A stretch of 64,000 nucleotides of DNA from Phaeobacter cretensis (GTDB lineage: Bacteria > Pseudomonadota > Alphaproteobacteria > Rhodobacterales > Rhodobacteraceae): positions 868,001 to 932,000 of the forward strand of contig NZ_JBKBEU010000001.1 in NCBI RefSeq assembly GCF_047372505.1, given 5' to 3'. Of this stretch, positions 44,492-54,182 are shown piece by piece. Each line of letters begins with the position of its first letter. Positions within the stretch are counted from its first letter, which is position 1. A program made the translations under genes and the position numbers. The notes beneath the pieces are model-generated. The model did not search any database. It had not been told where the DNA came from and saw nothing but the letters and a program-made list of their open reading frames with translations.

Positions 44492-45238
44492 TCAAGCCGG
44501 TTCCGGCATCGGATTTGACAGGCCCTCCAAGACACGGATCCGGCTTGGTGCCCGCAACCGTGTCATCTCTCCCCGCCGCGTATGAGCTTGCTTGCTGACC
44601 TCCACCAAAAACACACCGCCACCTAGCATCGCAGGAAGTCGATCGCCCATTCGTTCAAACAAAGCCCCCGATTTCAACCAAAACCGCCGTTGGCTCGGTG
44701 GTAAATAAAGCGCCGCAGAGTGCCTCTCGACCGTGAATTGGTGCAGACGCAACTGGTTCTCAACCTGGCTCAGCGTATAGGGACGTCCAAAACCGAAGGG
44801 GGTGACGTCCGATCGCGCCCAGAGACCTGCACGGCTCGGCACCACAAAGATCGCGCGCCCACCGGGACCAAGTACCCGTCGACACTCTTCAAGCAAATGA
44901 GAGGGTCGATCCGACGTCTCCAGCCCGTGCAAGAGCACCAGCCGGTCAACATGCCCAGTTTCAATCGGCCAGGATGTCTCTTCGCACAGAACAGAGACAT
45001 TCGGCATCCCGGCGGGCCATTGCATCACCCCCTGTGGTCCGGGCATCAACGCAACAACCCGGCGGGCTTCTGCAAGGTAAGGGCGCAGCAACGGCGCGGC
45101 AAAGCCAAATCCCGCCACCGTCAGCCCGGCAGCCTCTGGCCAAAATTCAAGCAGCCGACCACGGATTGAGGCCTGCGCCGCCCGCCCCAAAGTGCTGCGA
45201 TAGTAGAAATTCCTCAGATCCTGAACATCAAGATGCAT
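44492..45238 (-). CDS. Class I SAM-dependent methyltransferase
   Basis: A 248-residue protein with a methyltransferase-11-like core. The SAM loop is degenerate (LTVAGFGFAAPLLRPYL), with ECRRVLGPGGRAIFVVPSR as the later motif. The C-terminal extension is rich in Arg and Pro (RRGEMTRLRAPSRIR). The substrate is unknown. It is divergent from gloB with only 65 bases between the starts, so the two may share a promoter region; this pairing is common in the group. Confidence 0.8.
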   Translation of the reverse strand: MHLDVQDLRNFYYRSTLGRAAQASIRGRLLEFWPEAAGLTVAGFGFAAPLLRPYLAEARRVVALMPGPQGVMQWPAGMPNVSVLCEETSWPIETGHVDRLVLLHGLETSDRPSHLLEECRRVLGPGGRAIFVVPSRAGLWARSDVTPFGFGRPYTLSQVENQLRLHQFTVERHSAALYLPPSQRRFWLKSGALFERMGDRLPAMLGGGVFLVEVSKQAHTRRGEMTRLRAPSRIRVLEGLSNPMPEPA

Positions 45239-45303
45239 TGCGGGCGTCCGTTCTTTGGGCCAATCTGAGGCCAGTCGCCGTCAGTTTACCCATCGAGAAG
45301 CGA

Positions 45304-46077
45304 ATGACCATGCCCCTTGAGATCGTTACCCTACCCTGTCTTTCCGACAACTATGCCTTTTTGCTGCACAATGCGGAAACCGGCGGCACGGCACTGGTTG
45401 ATGCACCGGACGCTGGTGCAATCAAGACCGAGCTGGATCGCCGAGGTTGGGGTTTGGACCAGATCCTGCTAACTCACCATCACTGGGATCATATCGACGG
45501 AGTTGCCGATCTGCAGGCAGCCTATGATCCGCAAATAGTCGGCGCCAGTGCAGACGCCCACCGGCTACCGGATCTGGATCTGGCGGTCAAAGAAGGTGAG
45601 ACCTTCTCCTGCCTCGGCGAAGAGGTCAACGTGCTGGATGTCTCTGGCCATACCGTCGGCCATATTGCCCTTCACTTTCCGGCATTAGCTGCTGTCTTCA
45701 CCGCAGATAGCTTAATGGCATTGGGCTGTGGCCGCCTGTTTGAAGGCACACCGGCACAGATGTGGCAGAGCCTGCAGAAATTGGCGGCCTTGCCAGACAA
45801 CACCACGGTCTATTCCGGTCATGAATATACAGAGTCCAACGCGCGCTTTGCACTCAGCATCGAGCCTGGTAACATAGCGCTTCAAAAGCGCAGTGCTGCG
45901 GTTCACAGCGCACGCGAAAAAGATCACCCAACCGTGCCTTCACAGCTGCAAGAAGAGCTGGACACCAACCCCTTCCTGCGCGCACATCTCGACAGTGTCA
46001 AAGATGCCGTGGGCATGGCTGGAGCCCCAGCTGCCGAGGTCTTTGCCGAAATTCGAGCCCGGAAGGACCGTTTCTGA
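45304..46077 (+). CDS. gloB: Hydroxyacylglutathione hydrolase (glyoxalase II)
   Basis: A 257-residue metallo-beta-lactamase-fold enzyme that hydrolyses S-D-lactoylglutathione, completing methylglyoxal detoxification. The metal motif THHHWDHIDG is followed by VSGHTVGHIA, FTADSLMALGCGR and SGHEYTESNARF, and the C-terminal HxxLD-like substrate domain ends in RARKDRF. ATG at 45304 or 45310 are both possible. It is divergent from the methyltransferase gene. Confidence 0.93.
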   Translation: MTMPLEIVTLPCLSDNYAFLLHNAETGGTALVDAPDAGAIKTELDRRGWGLDQILLTHHHWDHIDGVADLQAAYDPQIVGASADAHRLPDLDLAVKEGETFSCLGEEVNVLDVSGHTVGHIALHFPALAAVFTADSLMALGCGRLFEGTPAQMWQSLQKLAALPDNTTVYSGHEYTESNARFALSIEPGNIALQKRSAAVHSAREKDHPTVPSQLQEELDTNPFLRAHLDSVKDAVGMAGAPAAEVFAEIRARKDRF

Positions 46078-46258
46078 CCGTTTCGGCATCCTTTCACGGC
46101 ACAGTCACGATAAATGTGACAATAAAATGCAAGAAAGATCTTGAAGCCGGGCACGTATCAACCAAACTCTAATACTATCAGGACATGGTTGGACTGTGGA
46201 AGGCGAGGCATCCGTCCCGCAGCCTCACCACCAACCCAAGACCAAGAGGAGCACGCCC

Positions 46259-48580
46259 GTGCCTTCATTCTCGAGCACTTTGGAACAGGCCATTCACGCC
46301 GCGCTAGCGCTGGCAAACGAACGGCGTCACGAGTTCGCAACCCTGGAACACTTGCTGTTGGCCCTGCTAGATGAGCCTGAGGCGGGGCGCGTCATGCGCG
46401 CCTGCAATGTGGACCTCACAGAATTGCGCGCGACCCTTGTCGAGTTTGTCGACGAAGATCTCGCCAATCTGGTCACAGATATTGATGGCTCCGAAGCGGT
46501 CCCAACCGCTGCTTTCCAGCGCGTGATTCAACGCGCAGCCATTCACGTACAAAGTTCCGGACGGACCGAAGTCACCGGCGCCAATGTACTGGTAGCTATC
46601 TTTGCCGAACGTGAGAGCGATGCGGCCTACTTCCTGCAGGATCAGGATATGACCCGCTATGACGCGGTGAATTTCATCGCCCATGGCGTTGCCAAGGACC
46701 CCGCGTTCGGCGAGGCACGGCCCGTTTCCGGTTCCCCAGAGGTAGAGGACGAACCTCAGCCAACCACCGAAGGCGACAAGAAAGAGAGCGCGCTGGCAAA
46801 ATACTGCGTCGATCTCAATGACAAATCACGCGAAGGCGATATCGATCCGCTGATTGGTCGTAGCCAGGAAGTGGAACGCTGCATTCAGGTGCTGTGCCGC
46901 CGCCGCAAGAACAATCCGCTCTTGGTGGGCGATCCCGGTGTGGGCAAAACCGCCATTGCCGAAGGGCTTGCACGCAAGATCGTCGCCGGTGAAACTCCAG
47001 AGGTCCTGTCAGAGACGACAATTTATTCTCTGGATATGGGAGCCCTGCTGGCAGGAACACGCTATCGCGGCGATTTTGAAGAGCGGTTGAAGGCCGTCGT
47101 TACTGAACTGGAAGATCACCCCGATGCGGTTCTGTTCATCGACGAAATTCATACCGTGATTGGTGCTGGCGCGACATCCGGCGGTGCAATGGACGCCTCC
47201 AACCTACTGAAGCCCGCGCTTCAGGGCGGCAAGCTGCGCACCATGGGCTCCACCACCTACAAAGAGTTCCGCCAACACTTTGAAAAAGACCGGGCTCTGT
47301 CGCGCCGGTTCCAAAAGATCGACGTGAATGAACCCTCGGTCGAAGATTCAATCGAGATCCTAAAGGGGCTGAAGCCCTATTTTGAGGAACACCACGGTAT
47401 CCGCTTCACCAGTGATGCGATTAAGTCAGCAGTAGAACTCTCTGCTCGCTATATCAACGATCGCAAGCTACCCGACAAAGCCATCGACGTCATAGACGAG
47501 GCCGGTGCTGCCCAGCATCTGGTGGTTGAAAGCAAACGCCGCAAGACCATTGGCGTAAAGGAGATTGAGGCCGTTGTTGCCAAGATCGCCCGCATCCCGC
47601 CCAAGAATGTTTCCAAGGACGACGCCGAAGTGCTGAAGGATCTGGAACGTTCGTTGAAACGGGTGGTTTTTGGCCAAGACGCCGCGATCGATGCTCTGTC
47701 CAGCGCGATCAAACTGGCGCGTGCCGGACTGCGGGAACCGGAAAAACCCATTGGTAACTATCTCTTTGCCGGCCCTACCGGCGTTGGCAAAACTGAGGTC
47801 GCCAAACAGCTTGCCGATACACTCGGTGTCGAACTGCTACGCTTTGACATGTCCGAGTATATGGAGAAGCACGCGGTCTCTCGTCTGATCGGTGCCCCTC
47901 CGGGATATGTCGGTTTTGATCAGGGCGGCCTTTTGACTGACGGCGTTGACCAGCACCCGCATTGCGTGCTGCTGCTGGATGAGATCGAGAAAGCACACCC
48001 GGATGTTTTCAACATCCTGTTGCAGGTGATGGATAACGGCCAGTTGACCGATCACAATGGCCGCACCGTCAATTTCCGCAATGTGGTGCTTATCATGACC
48101 TCGAACGCTGGCGCCTCTGAGCAGGCCAAAGCCGCGATTGGTTTTGGGCGCGACCGCCGCGAGGGCGAGGACACCGCTGCGATTGAGCGCACGTTCACGC
48201 CGGAATTCCGCAATCGCCTAGATGCGGTCATCTCCTTTGCACCACTGCCGAAGGAAGTAATCTTGCAGGTTGTTGAGAAATTCGTTCTCCAGTTGGAAGC
48301 CCAGCTGATGGATCGTAATGTGTCAATCGAACTGACCCGCAAAGCTGCGGAATGGCTGGCTGACAAGGGCTATGACGACCGCATGGGTGCGCGTCCGCTG
48401 GGCCGTGTCATTCAAGAATATATCAAGAAACCGCTGGCAGAAGAGCTATTGTTTGGCAAGCTCGCCAAGGGTGGTTTGGTCAAGGTCGGCATCAAAGATG
48501 GCAAACTGGACCTGCGGATCGAGGGGCCCGCAAAGGCAAGAATCTCGGGAGACAAGCCGCCTCTTTTGACGGCTGAGTAG
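46259..48580 (+). CDS. clpA: ATP-dependent Clp protease ATP-binding subunit ClpA
   Basis: A 773-residue double-AAA+ unfoldase that feeds substrates to ClpP. The N-domain (FATLEHLLLALLDEPEA) is followed by D1 with Walker A GDPGVGKTA and D2 with GPTGVGKTE; IGF in AAIGFGRDR is the ClpP-docking loop. GTG at 46259 is chosen for the AGAGGAGC upstream. No clpS is adjacent. A CTTGAAG at 46140 resembles a heat-shock -35, but no good -10 follows. Confidence 0.95.
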   Translation: MPSFSSTLEQAIHAALALANERRHEFATLEHLLLALLDEPEAGRVMRACNVDLTELRATLVEFVDEDLANLVTDIDGSEAVPTAAFQRVIQRAAIHVQSSGRTEVTGANVLVAIFAERESDAAYFLQDQDMTRYDAVNFIAHGVAKDPAFGEARPVSGSPEVEDEPQPTTEGDKKESALAKYCVDLNDKSREGDIDPLIGRSQEVERCIQVLCRRRKNNPLLVGDPGVGKTAIAEGLARKIVAGETPEVLSETTIYSLDMGALLAGTRYRGDFEERLKAVVTELEDHPDAVLFIDEIHTVIGAGATSGGAMDASNLLKPALQGGKLRTMGSTTYKEFRQHFEKDRALSRRFQKIDVNEPSVEDSIEILKGLKPYFEEHHGIRFTSDAIKSAVELSARYINDRKLPDKAIDVIDEAGAAQHLVVESKRRKTIGVKEIEAVVAKIARIPPKNVSKDDAEVLKDLERSLKRVVFGQDAAIDALSSAIKLARAGLREPEKPIGNYLFAGPTGVGKTEVAKQLADTLGVELLRFDMSEYMEKHAVSRLIGAPPGYVGFDQGGLLTDGVDQHPHCVLLLDEIEKAHPDVFNILLQVMDNGQLTDHNGRTVNFRNVVLIMTSNAGASEQAKAAIGFGRDRREGEDTAAIERTFTPEFRNRLDAVISFAPLPKEVILQVVEKFVLQLEAQLMDRNVSIELTRKAAEWLADKGYDDRMGARPLGRVIQEYIKKPLAEELLFGKLAKGGLVKVGIKDGKLDLRIEGPAKARISGDKPPLLTAE

Positions 48581-48584
48581 GCCG

Positions 48585-49550
48585 ATGCGCATCCTGCCTC
48601 TGGCATTGATCTCCTCGCTCGCCGCGCCCGTCGCGGCGAGCGATCTTGTATTGCAATGGCCGGTCGACTGCGTTCTGGGTGAAAACTGCGAGATCCAGCA
48701 ATATGTCGACCGCGCACTGGGTCCAGCAACCCAGGATTTCACCTGTAATCCACTCACATATGATGGCCACAAAGGCACCGACATTGCCTTGCCTTATCTG
48801 AGTGACATGGATGCAGGCGTCACCGTATTTGCCGCCGCGGACGGTACTGTGGCAGGCTTTCGCGACGGAATGGAAGACCGCTATTCTACCGGTCCCCTAG
48901 ATCCCGCCATTGAGGGACGTGAATGCGGCAACGGGGTACTTATACGCCACGCAGACGGATGGGAAACCCAATACTGCCATCTGAAACGCGGCTCCATCCA
49001 AGTCCGTTCTGGTGACAAAGTGACGGCCGGAACCTCGCTGGGAGAGATCGGTCTATCTGGCAATACTCAATTTCCGCATCTGCATCTCTCTGTGCGCCAG
49101 AACGGCAAGATGATCGATCCCTTCGGACCACGGATGGAACAAGCCTGCGGCGGGGATATCGGCGCGCCGCTTTGGGCTGAAGACATCAGTTATCAGGCCG
49201 GAGGTTTCCTTGGCAGTGGATTTGCCGACCACGTGCCAAAATTCGCTACGATCAAGGCCGGGACCGCAGATCAGTCACCTTTGACAGCTGGATCGGATGC
49301 CATCGTTTTCTGGGCCTACGCCTTTGGGGCACGAAAAGGCGACCAACTTACCCTGCGTATAGATGGCCCATCAGGTAAGCTCATAGATCAGACAGAGCGG
49401 CTGGAAAGAACTCAGGCGCAATTGTTCCGAGCGGCTGGCAAACGAATACGAGCACAGGGTCTGCAGCCTGGCAGTTATATGGCTACAGCCACTCTCCTTA
49501 GAAAGGGGCAAGTCATTGACGATCAGAAACAAGAGATGATCGTCAAATAG
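48585..49550 (+). CDS. Periplasmic M23 (LytM) family peptidase
   Basis: A 321-residue protein with a signal peptide (ILPLALISSLAAPVAAS). The LytM domain carries the zinc ligands in YDGHKGTDIAL and FPHLHLSV, matching active M23 endopeptidases that cut peptidoglycan cross-bridges. A C-terminal beta-rich domain of about 120 residues (KAGTADQSPLTAGSD onward) is family-typical. It lies 4 bases after clpA and may be cotranscribed. Confidence 0.88.
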   Translation: MRILPLALISSLAAPVAASDLVLQWPVDCVLGENCEIQQYVDRALGPATQDFTCNPLTYDGHKGTDIALPYLSDMDAGVTVFAAADGTVAGFRDGMEDRYSTGPLDPAIEGRECGNGVLIRHADGWETQYCHLKRGSIQVRSGDKVTAGTSLGEIGLSGNTQFPHLHLSVRQNGKMIDPFGPRMEQACGGDIGAPLWAEDISYQAGGFLGSGFADHVPKFATIKAGTADQSPLTAGSDAIVFWAYAFGARKGDQLTLRIDGPSGKLIDQTERLERTQAQLFRAAGKRIRAQGLQPGSYMATATLLRKGQVIDDQKQEMIVK

Positions 49551-49758
49551 GTCGTAAGGATATCTGCCTGACGATTAAACCCCTTGGCGGCAACCTGTGA
49601 CGACGCTAATCTATGCTCACGGTCAGCAGACACCGAGGCGTCGCTGCTCTCTTGTGAGAGTGCTAAACCTGCTACTACTCGAACGGCTTCCATTGCGCAT
49701 GGCGCCGCGTCGTCAAGACAGCGACCAACGACCGAAACGGGCGCCGATAGGATGCAAT

Positions 49759-50343
49759 ATGACCCGTACCCCCCTTCCGATGCAGGTTCATGACCTGTCA
49801 CATTTTTCCCGAGCGCTATCGCGCCAACTGGGTGAGACCAGCCCACCTCATCTAACCCTGATGAACATGCTCTCTCGGGCGGCTGGTTTTCAGAACCTGC
49901 AGCATCAACGCGCCGTACAAGCCGCTGCAGATCGCCTCGGGAGAACCAAGTCTCACATACCCGCCGATCATCGCCTGATCGAACGCACCTTGACCCATTT
50001 TGACGAGGAAGGGCGTCTGCAGCGATGGCCCTCGAAGCGCGCAGTACAGACGCTTGCCCTATCTGGGCTTTGGTCGGTTTTCCCTTCTGGGACGTCCATG
50101 ACCGAAGCGAAAGTGAACGCAATCCTGTTAGCAGAGCATCATTTCAAGGACCCAGCAACCTTGCGCCGAACAATGATCTCCTGTGGATTGCTTACCCGGC
50201 AACGCGATGGCAGTTGTTATGCGAGGATCGAAAAGGAACCATCAACAGAGGCTAAGACACTGATTTCACGCCTCGTAGCATGTCGCAGGTTAAGAGCAGC
50301 TGATGTACTCTCGAACCCTCCATCCCAGCCGAAACGTGCTTAG
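49759..50343 (+). CDS. DUF2087 domain protein
   Basis: A 194-residue protein. The C-terminal half matches DUF2087: LTHFDEEGRLQRWPSKRAVQ, then AEHHFKDPATLRRTMISCG and the ending GSCYARIEK. These domains often occur with ArsR-type or other HTH regulators; here the N-terminal half (SHFSRALSRQLGETSPP, MLSRAAGFQNLQHQRA) is a small helical domain of unknown role. A regulatory function is plausible. ATG at 49759 has AGGA seven bases upstream. Confidence 0.75.
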   Translation: MTRTPLPMQVHDLSHFSRALSRQLGETSPPHLTLMNMLSRAAGFQNLQHQRAVQAAADRLGRTKSHIPADHRLIERTLTHFDEEGRLQRWPSKRAVQTLALSGLWSVFPSGTSMTEAKVNAILLAEHHFKDPATLRRTMISCGLLTRQRDGSCYARIEKEPSTEAKTLISRLVACRRLRAADVLSNPPSQPKRA

Positions 50344-50355
50344 CAACAGATCCGT

Positions 50356-52323
50356 TCAGCGTTCAGTGAATTTCAATTCGATCCGGCGATTTTGGGCCCG
50401 TGCTACCACGGTCTGTGCCGGATCAATCGGCTGATATTGACCGAAACCATTGGCAGACAGGCGCTGGGGCGGAATGCCCAGCGCCTGCACCATATAGCGA
50501 ACTACCGACAGTGCTCGCCCCTGGCTAAGTTCCCAGTTGTCAGAGAATTTCGGATGTGCACCAAGCGGCGTATCATCGGTGTGACCATCGACGCGAATGA
50601 TCCAGTTGATCTCCGGCGGAATCGCTGCTGCTACGGTTTGCAGGATACCAGCCACCTTGCTAATTTCATCCCGCCCTGCGGACGACAAATCCGCGCTCCC
50701 AGGTGCAAACAAAATCTCAGAAGCAAAAACAAAACGATCACCCTCAATCCGTACGCCATCCTGATTGCCCAATACATCACGCAAACGGCCAAAGAACTCC
50801 GAGCGATACTGCTCCAGATCCTGCGCCTTCGTGCTCAGTTGCTCTGCCGTCGCTTCCAACCGCTTACGCTCACTCTCTTCGAGCAGACGGCGACGGCGTT
50901 CTTCAGCCGCCGCGCGAGCAAGGGCAGCGTTTAGATCCTGGCCAAGGTTTTGCATTTGCACCGACTGAGCAGCATCGCGGGCCGCGTAGTCATCCAAGAT
51001 TGCCTGCAGTCCACCCAACTGCTCACGCAGTGCGGCAACTTGCTGGTTCAACAAGGCAGTCTGGCGGCGTGCCTCTTCGGAAATGGCTTGCTCATTTCCC
51101 AGGCTCTCGCGCGCCTGAGCCAGCAAGGCAGCGCGCTGTTCTGCAAGGCTTGCCAATTCCGCAGTTTCGGCAGCGCTGTTCTCGCCCTCGCTCAATGCGG
51201 CCAGTAGTCTTTGCTGCAGAACATCTCGGTCCGCTGCCGCTGCATTGGCCTGTTCCAACTTAGCCAGTGCGTCCAACAGGCGCTGCTCAGTTTCAGCTTG
51301 TGCAGTACTGCGGTTCTGCAGTTCTGTTTCTGTTGCGTCCCGGCTCTGGCGCACGGTCTCCAATTCGGCCTGTAGGGCATCAACCTGCGCGTCACCGCTG
51401 GTCTGAGTCTGTTCCAACTCTGCAAGAACACGGGTCAAGCGTTCGGCCAGAACATCGCGTTCTGCATTTGCCGCTTTTGCCGTATCCAATGCGTCCAATA
51501 CCTCAGAAAGTTGGGCATCCAATTGGGTCTTCGCGGTTTCCGCCGCTGCAAGCAATGTCAGCGTATCTTCGGCAGCCTGTCGCTCGTCCTCCAACGCCAG
51601 CGTCATCGCCGTCAGTTCTGCGTCTGCGTTTGTAAGCCGATTGCGCAATGCCTCTGCTGCCGCGGCCTCGGCTAAGCGTTCAGCCTCGGCTGCTGTGAGA
51701 TCCGCTTCCAGCTGGGCGGCCGCAGCCGAGGCATCTGAATTCTTCGTCTCCAGGTCCGCAACGAGTGCCTCCAAAGCCTCCCGCTTTGCTGCAGCGAGCC
51801 GTGCCGCCTCAACCTGAGCATCAATCTCACCCCGTGTTGCTGCAAGCGCCTGCGTGAGCGCATCACGCTCGCCTTCCAAATCGGATTGGACGGACTGCAA
51901 CGCCTCACGCTGTGCTGTTAAGTCGGTGATGGTGGCTGTTGCTTCCTCTTGCCGAAGCAGCAGTTGGGCAACCTGTGCTTCAAAATCGCCGATCTCGCCC
52001 CGGGCGGCGTCCAGATCAGCCTCTGCAGCCTCCAATGCGCCCCGTGTCGTACCCAATGTGGCTGAGAGAGCACCGAGACGAGCCTGCAGCTGACTATTGG
52101 TGCGTTCTTCCAGCCCCAGCGCATCCGCCAAAGCGCCAATTTCCGTTGACAGCTCATCCAGCTGGCTTTCCTGACCGGATATGGTTTCGCGCAACACAAA
52201 TTGCACCACCATAAAGATGGTCAATAAAAACATCAGGACCAGCAGCAGCCCCGTCATCGCATCGACGAACCCTGGCCAGATCGAGGCCTGAAAACGCTGA
52301 CCGGTGCGACGTGACAGGGCCAT
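50356..52323 (-). CDS. MotB/OmpA-like protein with long coiled coil
   Basis: A 655-residue membrane protein. One N-terminal helix (about 19-44) has Asp21 in PGFVDAMTGLL, like the ion-carrying Asp of MotB/TolR proteins. Residues of about 50-510 are a heptad-rich coiled coil. The last 130 residues form an OmpA/MotB peptidoglycan-binding domain (EILFAPGSADLSSAGRDE, VDGHTDDTPLG, ELSQGRALSVVRYM). It starts 3 bases after its MotA/ExbB-like partner, so the two form a complex of the rotary ion-motor type. It is not MotB of a flagellum: there are no flagellar genes here. Confidence 0.82.
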   Translation of the reverse strand: MALSRRTGQRFQASIWPGFVDAMTGLLLVLMFLLTIFMVVQFVLRETISGQESQLDELSTEIGALADALGLEERTNSQLQARLGALSATLGTTRGALEAAEADLDAARGEIGDFEAQVAQLLLRQEEATATITDLTAQREALQSVQSDLEGERDALTQALAATRGEIDAQVEAARLAAAKREALEALVADLETKNSDASAAAAQLEADLTAAEAERLAEAAAAEALRNRLTNADAELTAMTLALEDERQAAEDTLTLLAAAETAKTQLDAQLSEVLDALDTAKAANAERDVLAERLTRVLAELEQTQTSGDAQVDALQAELETVRQSRDATETELQNRSTAQAETEQRLLDALAKLEQANAAAADRDVLQQRLLAALSEGENSAAETAELASLAEQRAALLAQARESLGNEQAISEEARRQTALLNQQVAALREQLGGLQAILDDYAARDAAQSVQMQNLGQDLNAALARAAAEERRRRLLEESERKRLEATAEQLSTKAQDLEQYRSEFFGRLRDVLGNQDGVRIEGDRFVFASEILFAPGSADLSSAGRDEISKVAGILQTVAAAIPPEINWIIRVDGHTDDTPLGAHPKFSDNWELSQGRALSVVRYMVQALGIPPQRLSANGFGQYQPIDPAQTVVARAQNRRIELKFTER

Positions 52324-52326
52324 CGT

Positions 52327-53508
52327 CTACTCCTCGGGCCCGCGCGCCGTACGGCCCAGCCCCTGCGGGCGTGCGAAAGCCTTTACAAGAAGATCAATAT
52401 CCTTGCGCAACTCGGACAGGCTCTCCTGCCGGCCCGCAGAGATTTCCTCAAGAATACGCAACATCTGCACATCGATAGAGCGCAAGCGCATTCTACTCTC
52501 AGCATCTAGACCGACATCGCCATGGGCACGCATCAACTCAGTCAGGGCCTCCTGCCCCACTGCAACCCGTTCAAGCGCCCGCGAGGTGTCTTCGGATTGC
52601 CCCTGTCGCTGGTTCATATCAGTGATCGCATCCACTAGCGCTGAAAGCTTCTGATCGACACCAGAACGTGCTTCGGACGATTGTACGAACATCGCCTGCA
52701 GCGCATCCATCTGTTCGGTCATCGTGTCCAACACACCGGTCAAAGCGGCATTTTCACCACCACCAGCCTCCTCGCCGGAGGAGAAACTGACGCGAGTAAA
52801 GGAGGACAACCATTCTTCCAATTCGCGGTAAAACCGATTCTGACCATGGCCTGCAAACAGCTCAAGCAATCCAACGATCAGCGAGCCCGCCAAACCAAGA
52901 AGCGACGAGGCAAAGGCGACGCCCATACCGCCCAGCTGTGCTTCAAGCCCAGTCATCAGGCGATTGAACACCGCGATGCCCTCTTCGCCTTCTTGTGGGG
53001 CAAGGCTACGAATTGTGTCCACCACTGCAGGAACCGTGGTCGCGAGCCCATAGAAAGTACCCAAAAGACCGAGAAAAATCAATAAGTTAACGATATATCT
53101 CGTAATTTCGCGTTCTTCGTCGATCCGCGTGGCAACGGAATCCAGAATCGACCGCGTAGAGGATGAGCCCAGCTGCATTCGTGCGCCCCGTGAACGCAGT
53201 AGCGAAGCTAGCGGAGCCAGCATAGATGGCGGGCGATCATCATCGCTCGTCACTCCTGCGGCAAACCCTTCGATCCAGCGCACCGACCCGATCAGTTGCA
53301 GCACCTGCCAGAAACAGGCGACCACACCGAAGACAAAGACCAAAAATATGAACCCGTTAAGCCAAGGGTTGGCCTCAAAAACCGGCAACACTCGTGGCAG
53401 TGCAACAAAGGCGCCGAACCCCGATAACCCAAGGGCGATCAGCATCATGATGATCTGGCGTACCGGTTGGGAAAACTGCGGTCTGCTTTCGCGGTCTGGC
53501 TGCGCCAT
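52327..53508 (-). CDS. MotA/TolQ/ExbB-like proton channel protein
   Basis: A 393-residue inner-membrane protein with four predicted helices (about 17-38, 49-70, 138-160, 195-217). The MotA/ExbB core is seen in LIFLGLLGTFYGLATT and GVAFASSLLGLAGSLIVG. The C-terminal part is cytoplasmic, helical and acidic. With the adjacent MotB-like protein it should form a 5:2-type ion-driven unit. The physiological role (envelope energy transfer, possibly stress or defence) is not known. Confidence 0.85.
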   Translation of the reverse strand: MAQPDRESRPQFSQPVRQIIMMLIALGLSGFGAFVALPRVLPVFEANPWLNGFIFLVFVFGVVACFWQVLQLIGSVRWIEGFAAGVTSDDDRPPSMLAPLASLLRSRGARMQLGSSSTRSILDSVATRIDEEREITRYIVNLLIFLGLLGTFYGLATTVPAVVDTIRSLAPQEGEEGIAVFNRLMTGLEAQLGGMGVAFASSLLGLAGSLIVGLLELFAGHGQNRFYRELEEWLSSFTRVSFSSGEEAGGGENAALTGVLDTMTEQMDALQAMFVQSSEARSGVDQKLSALVDAITDMNQRQGQSEDTSRALERVAVGQEALTELMRAHGDVGLDAESRMRLRSIDVQMLRILEEISAGRQESLSELRKDIDLLVKAFARPQGLGRTARGPEE

Positions 53509-53587
53509 GGTCTGTGGCTCCTGACACTCTTTTTGGTATTCTTGCAGAACCGGAGACTATAGGCAAAACCTCAAAAGAGCCAAGGCT

Positions 53588-54118
53588 TTATGATGCAAGA
53601 TCACGGACGCGCGCCGAGAGCCAATCCAGATCAGCGTCGCGCAACCCGATCTCTGCCAAATGCTCGGCGGTATTGAAGAGATATTCGGTATTTGGGCCAC
53701 GCCCGCCAACAGCTCCAGCGATGATCCGGGCCTGTGTTTCCAGACTGATACCGCCGCAATATTGATTGTGATCCGGGTCGATTACATAAGTAACTGCGGT
53801 AACTTCATTGCCGTTGGCCAGCTGAACCGTCAGATCCTTTTCTACATAGGCCGAAGAAATCAACTCGCGCTCACGCAGTTCTAGCAACGTCTGTTCTTCG
53901 TGGCCCGCTTCAACGGCCAGCGCGAGCCCGGTGCAGGCTGTGCCTTCTATGGCATCCAGTGCGAGCACGAGTCCGGGTTTTTCCTCACTGCCACGATGGT
54001 GGATCGATTTCATACAAAACGAACGCGCATAGCCCGGCAATGTCGCGACCTCACGGCGTACCACCGGAAAGCCCGGGTTCCACAACAAAGATCCGTATCC
54101 AAATACCCACATGGTCAT
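53588..54118 (-). CDS. Gamma-glutamylcyclotransferase, ChaC-like
   Basis: A 176-residue ChaC-like protein that releases 5-oxoproline from glutathione. FGYGSLLWNPGF is the substrate-binding loop, GYARSFCMKSIHHRG is typical, and GGRGPNTEYLFNTAEHL carries the conserved C-terminal segment. ATG at 54118 (MTMWVFGYG) has AAAAAGGG upstream. It is divergent from the DUF2125 gene. Confidence 0.85.
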   Translation of the reverse strand: MTMWVFGYGSLLWNPGFPVVRREVATLPGYARSFCMKSIHHRGSEEKPGLVLALDAIEGTACTGLALAVEAGHEEQTLLELRERELISSAYVEKDLTVQLANGNEVTAVTYVIDPDHNQYCGGISLETQARIIAGAVGGRGPNTEYLFNTAEHLAEIGLRDADLDWLSARVRDLAS

Positions 54119-54182
54119 GACGCTGGCCCTTTTTCGATCGCGGTCTATAAACATCAAATCTCACGTCCAGAAAAGAGGCCGA

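Noticed and set aside
50703..51635. Long plus-strand frames opposite the coiled-coil protein
   Set aside because: Shadows of the Ala/Glu/Gln-rich heptad repeats on the other strand; no start signals.
50356..53508. Zorya defence system (ZorAB)
   Set aside because: The motor pair resembles ZorA/ZorB in layout, but no zorC, zorD or zorE follows; the neighbours are DUF2087 and ChaC genes. Kept as an uncharacterised motor pair.
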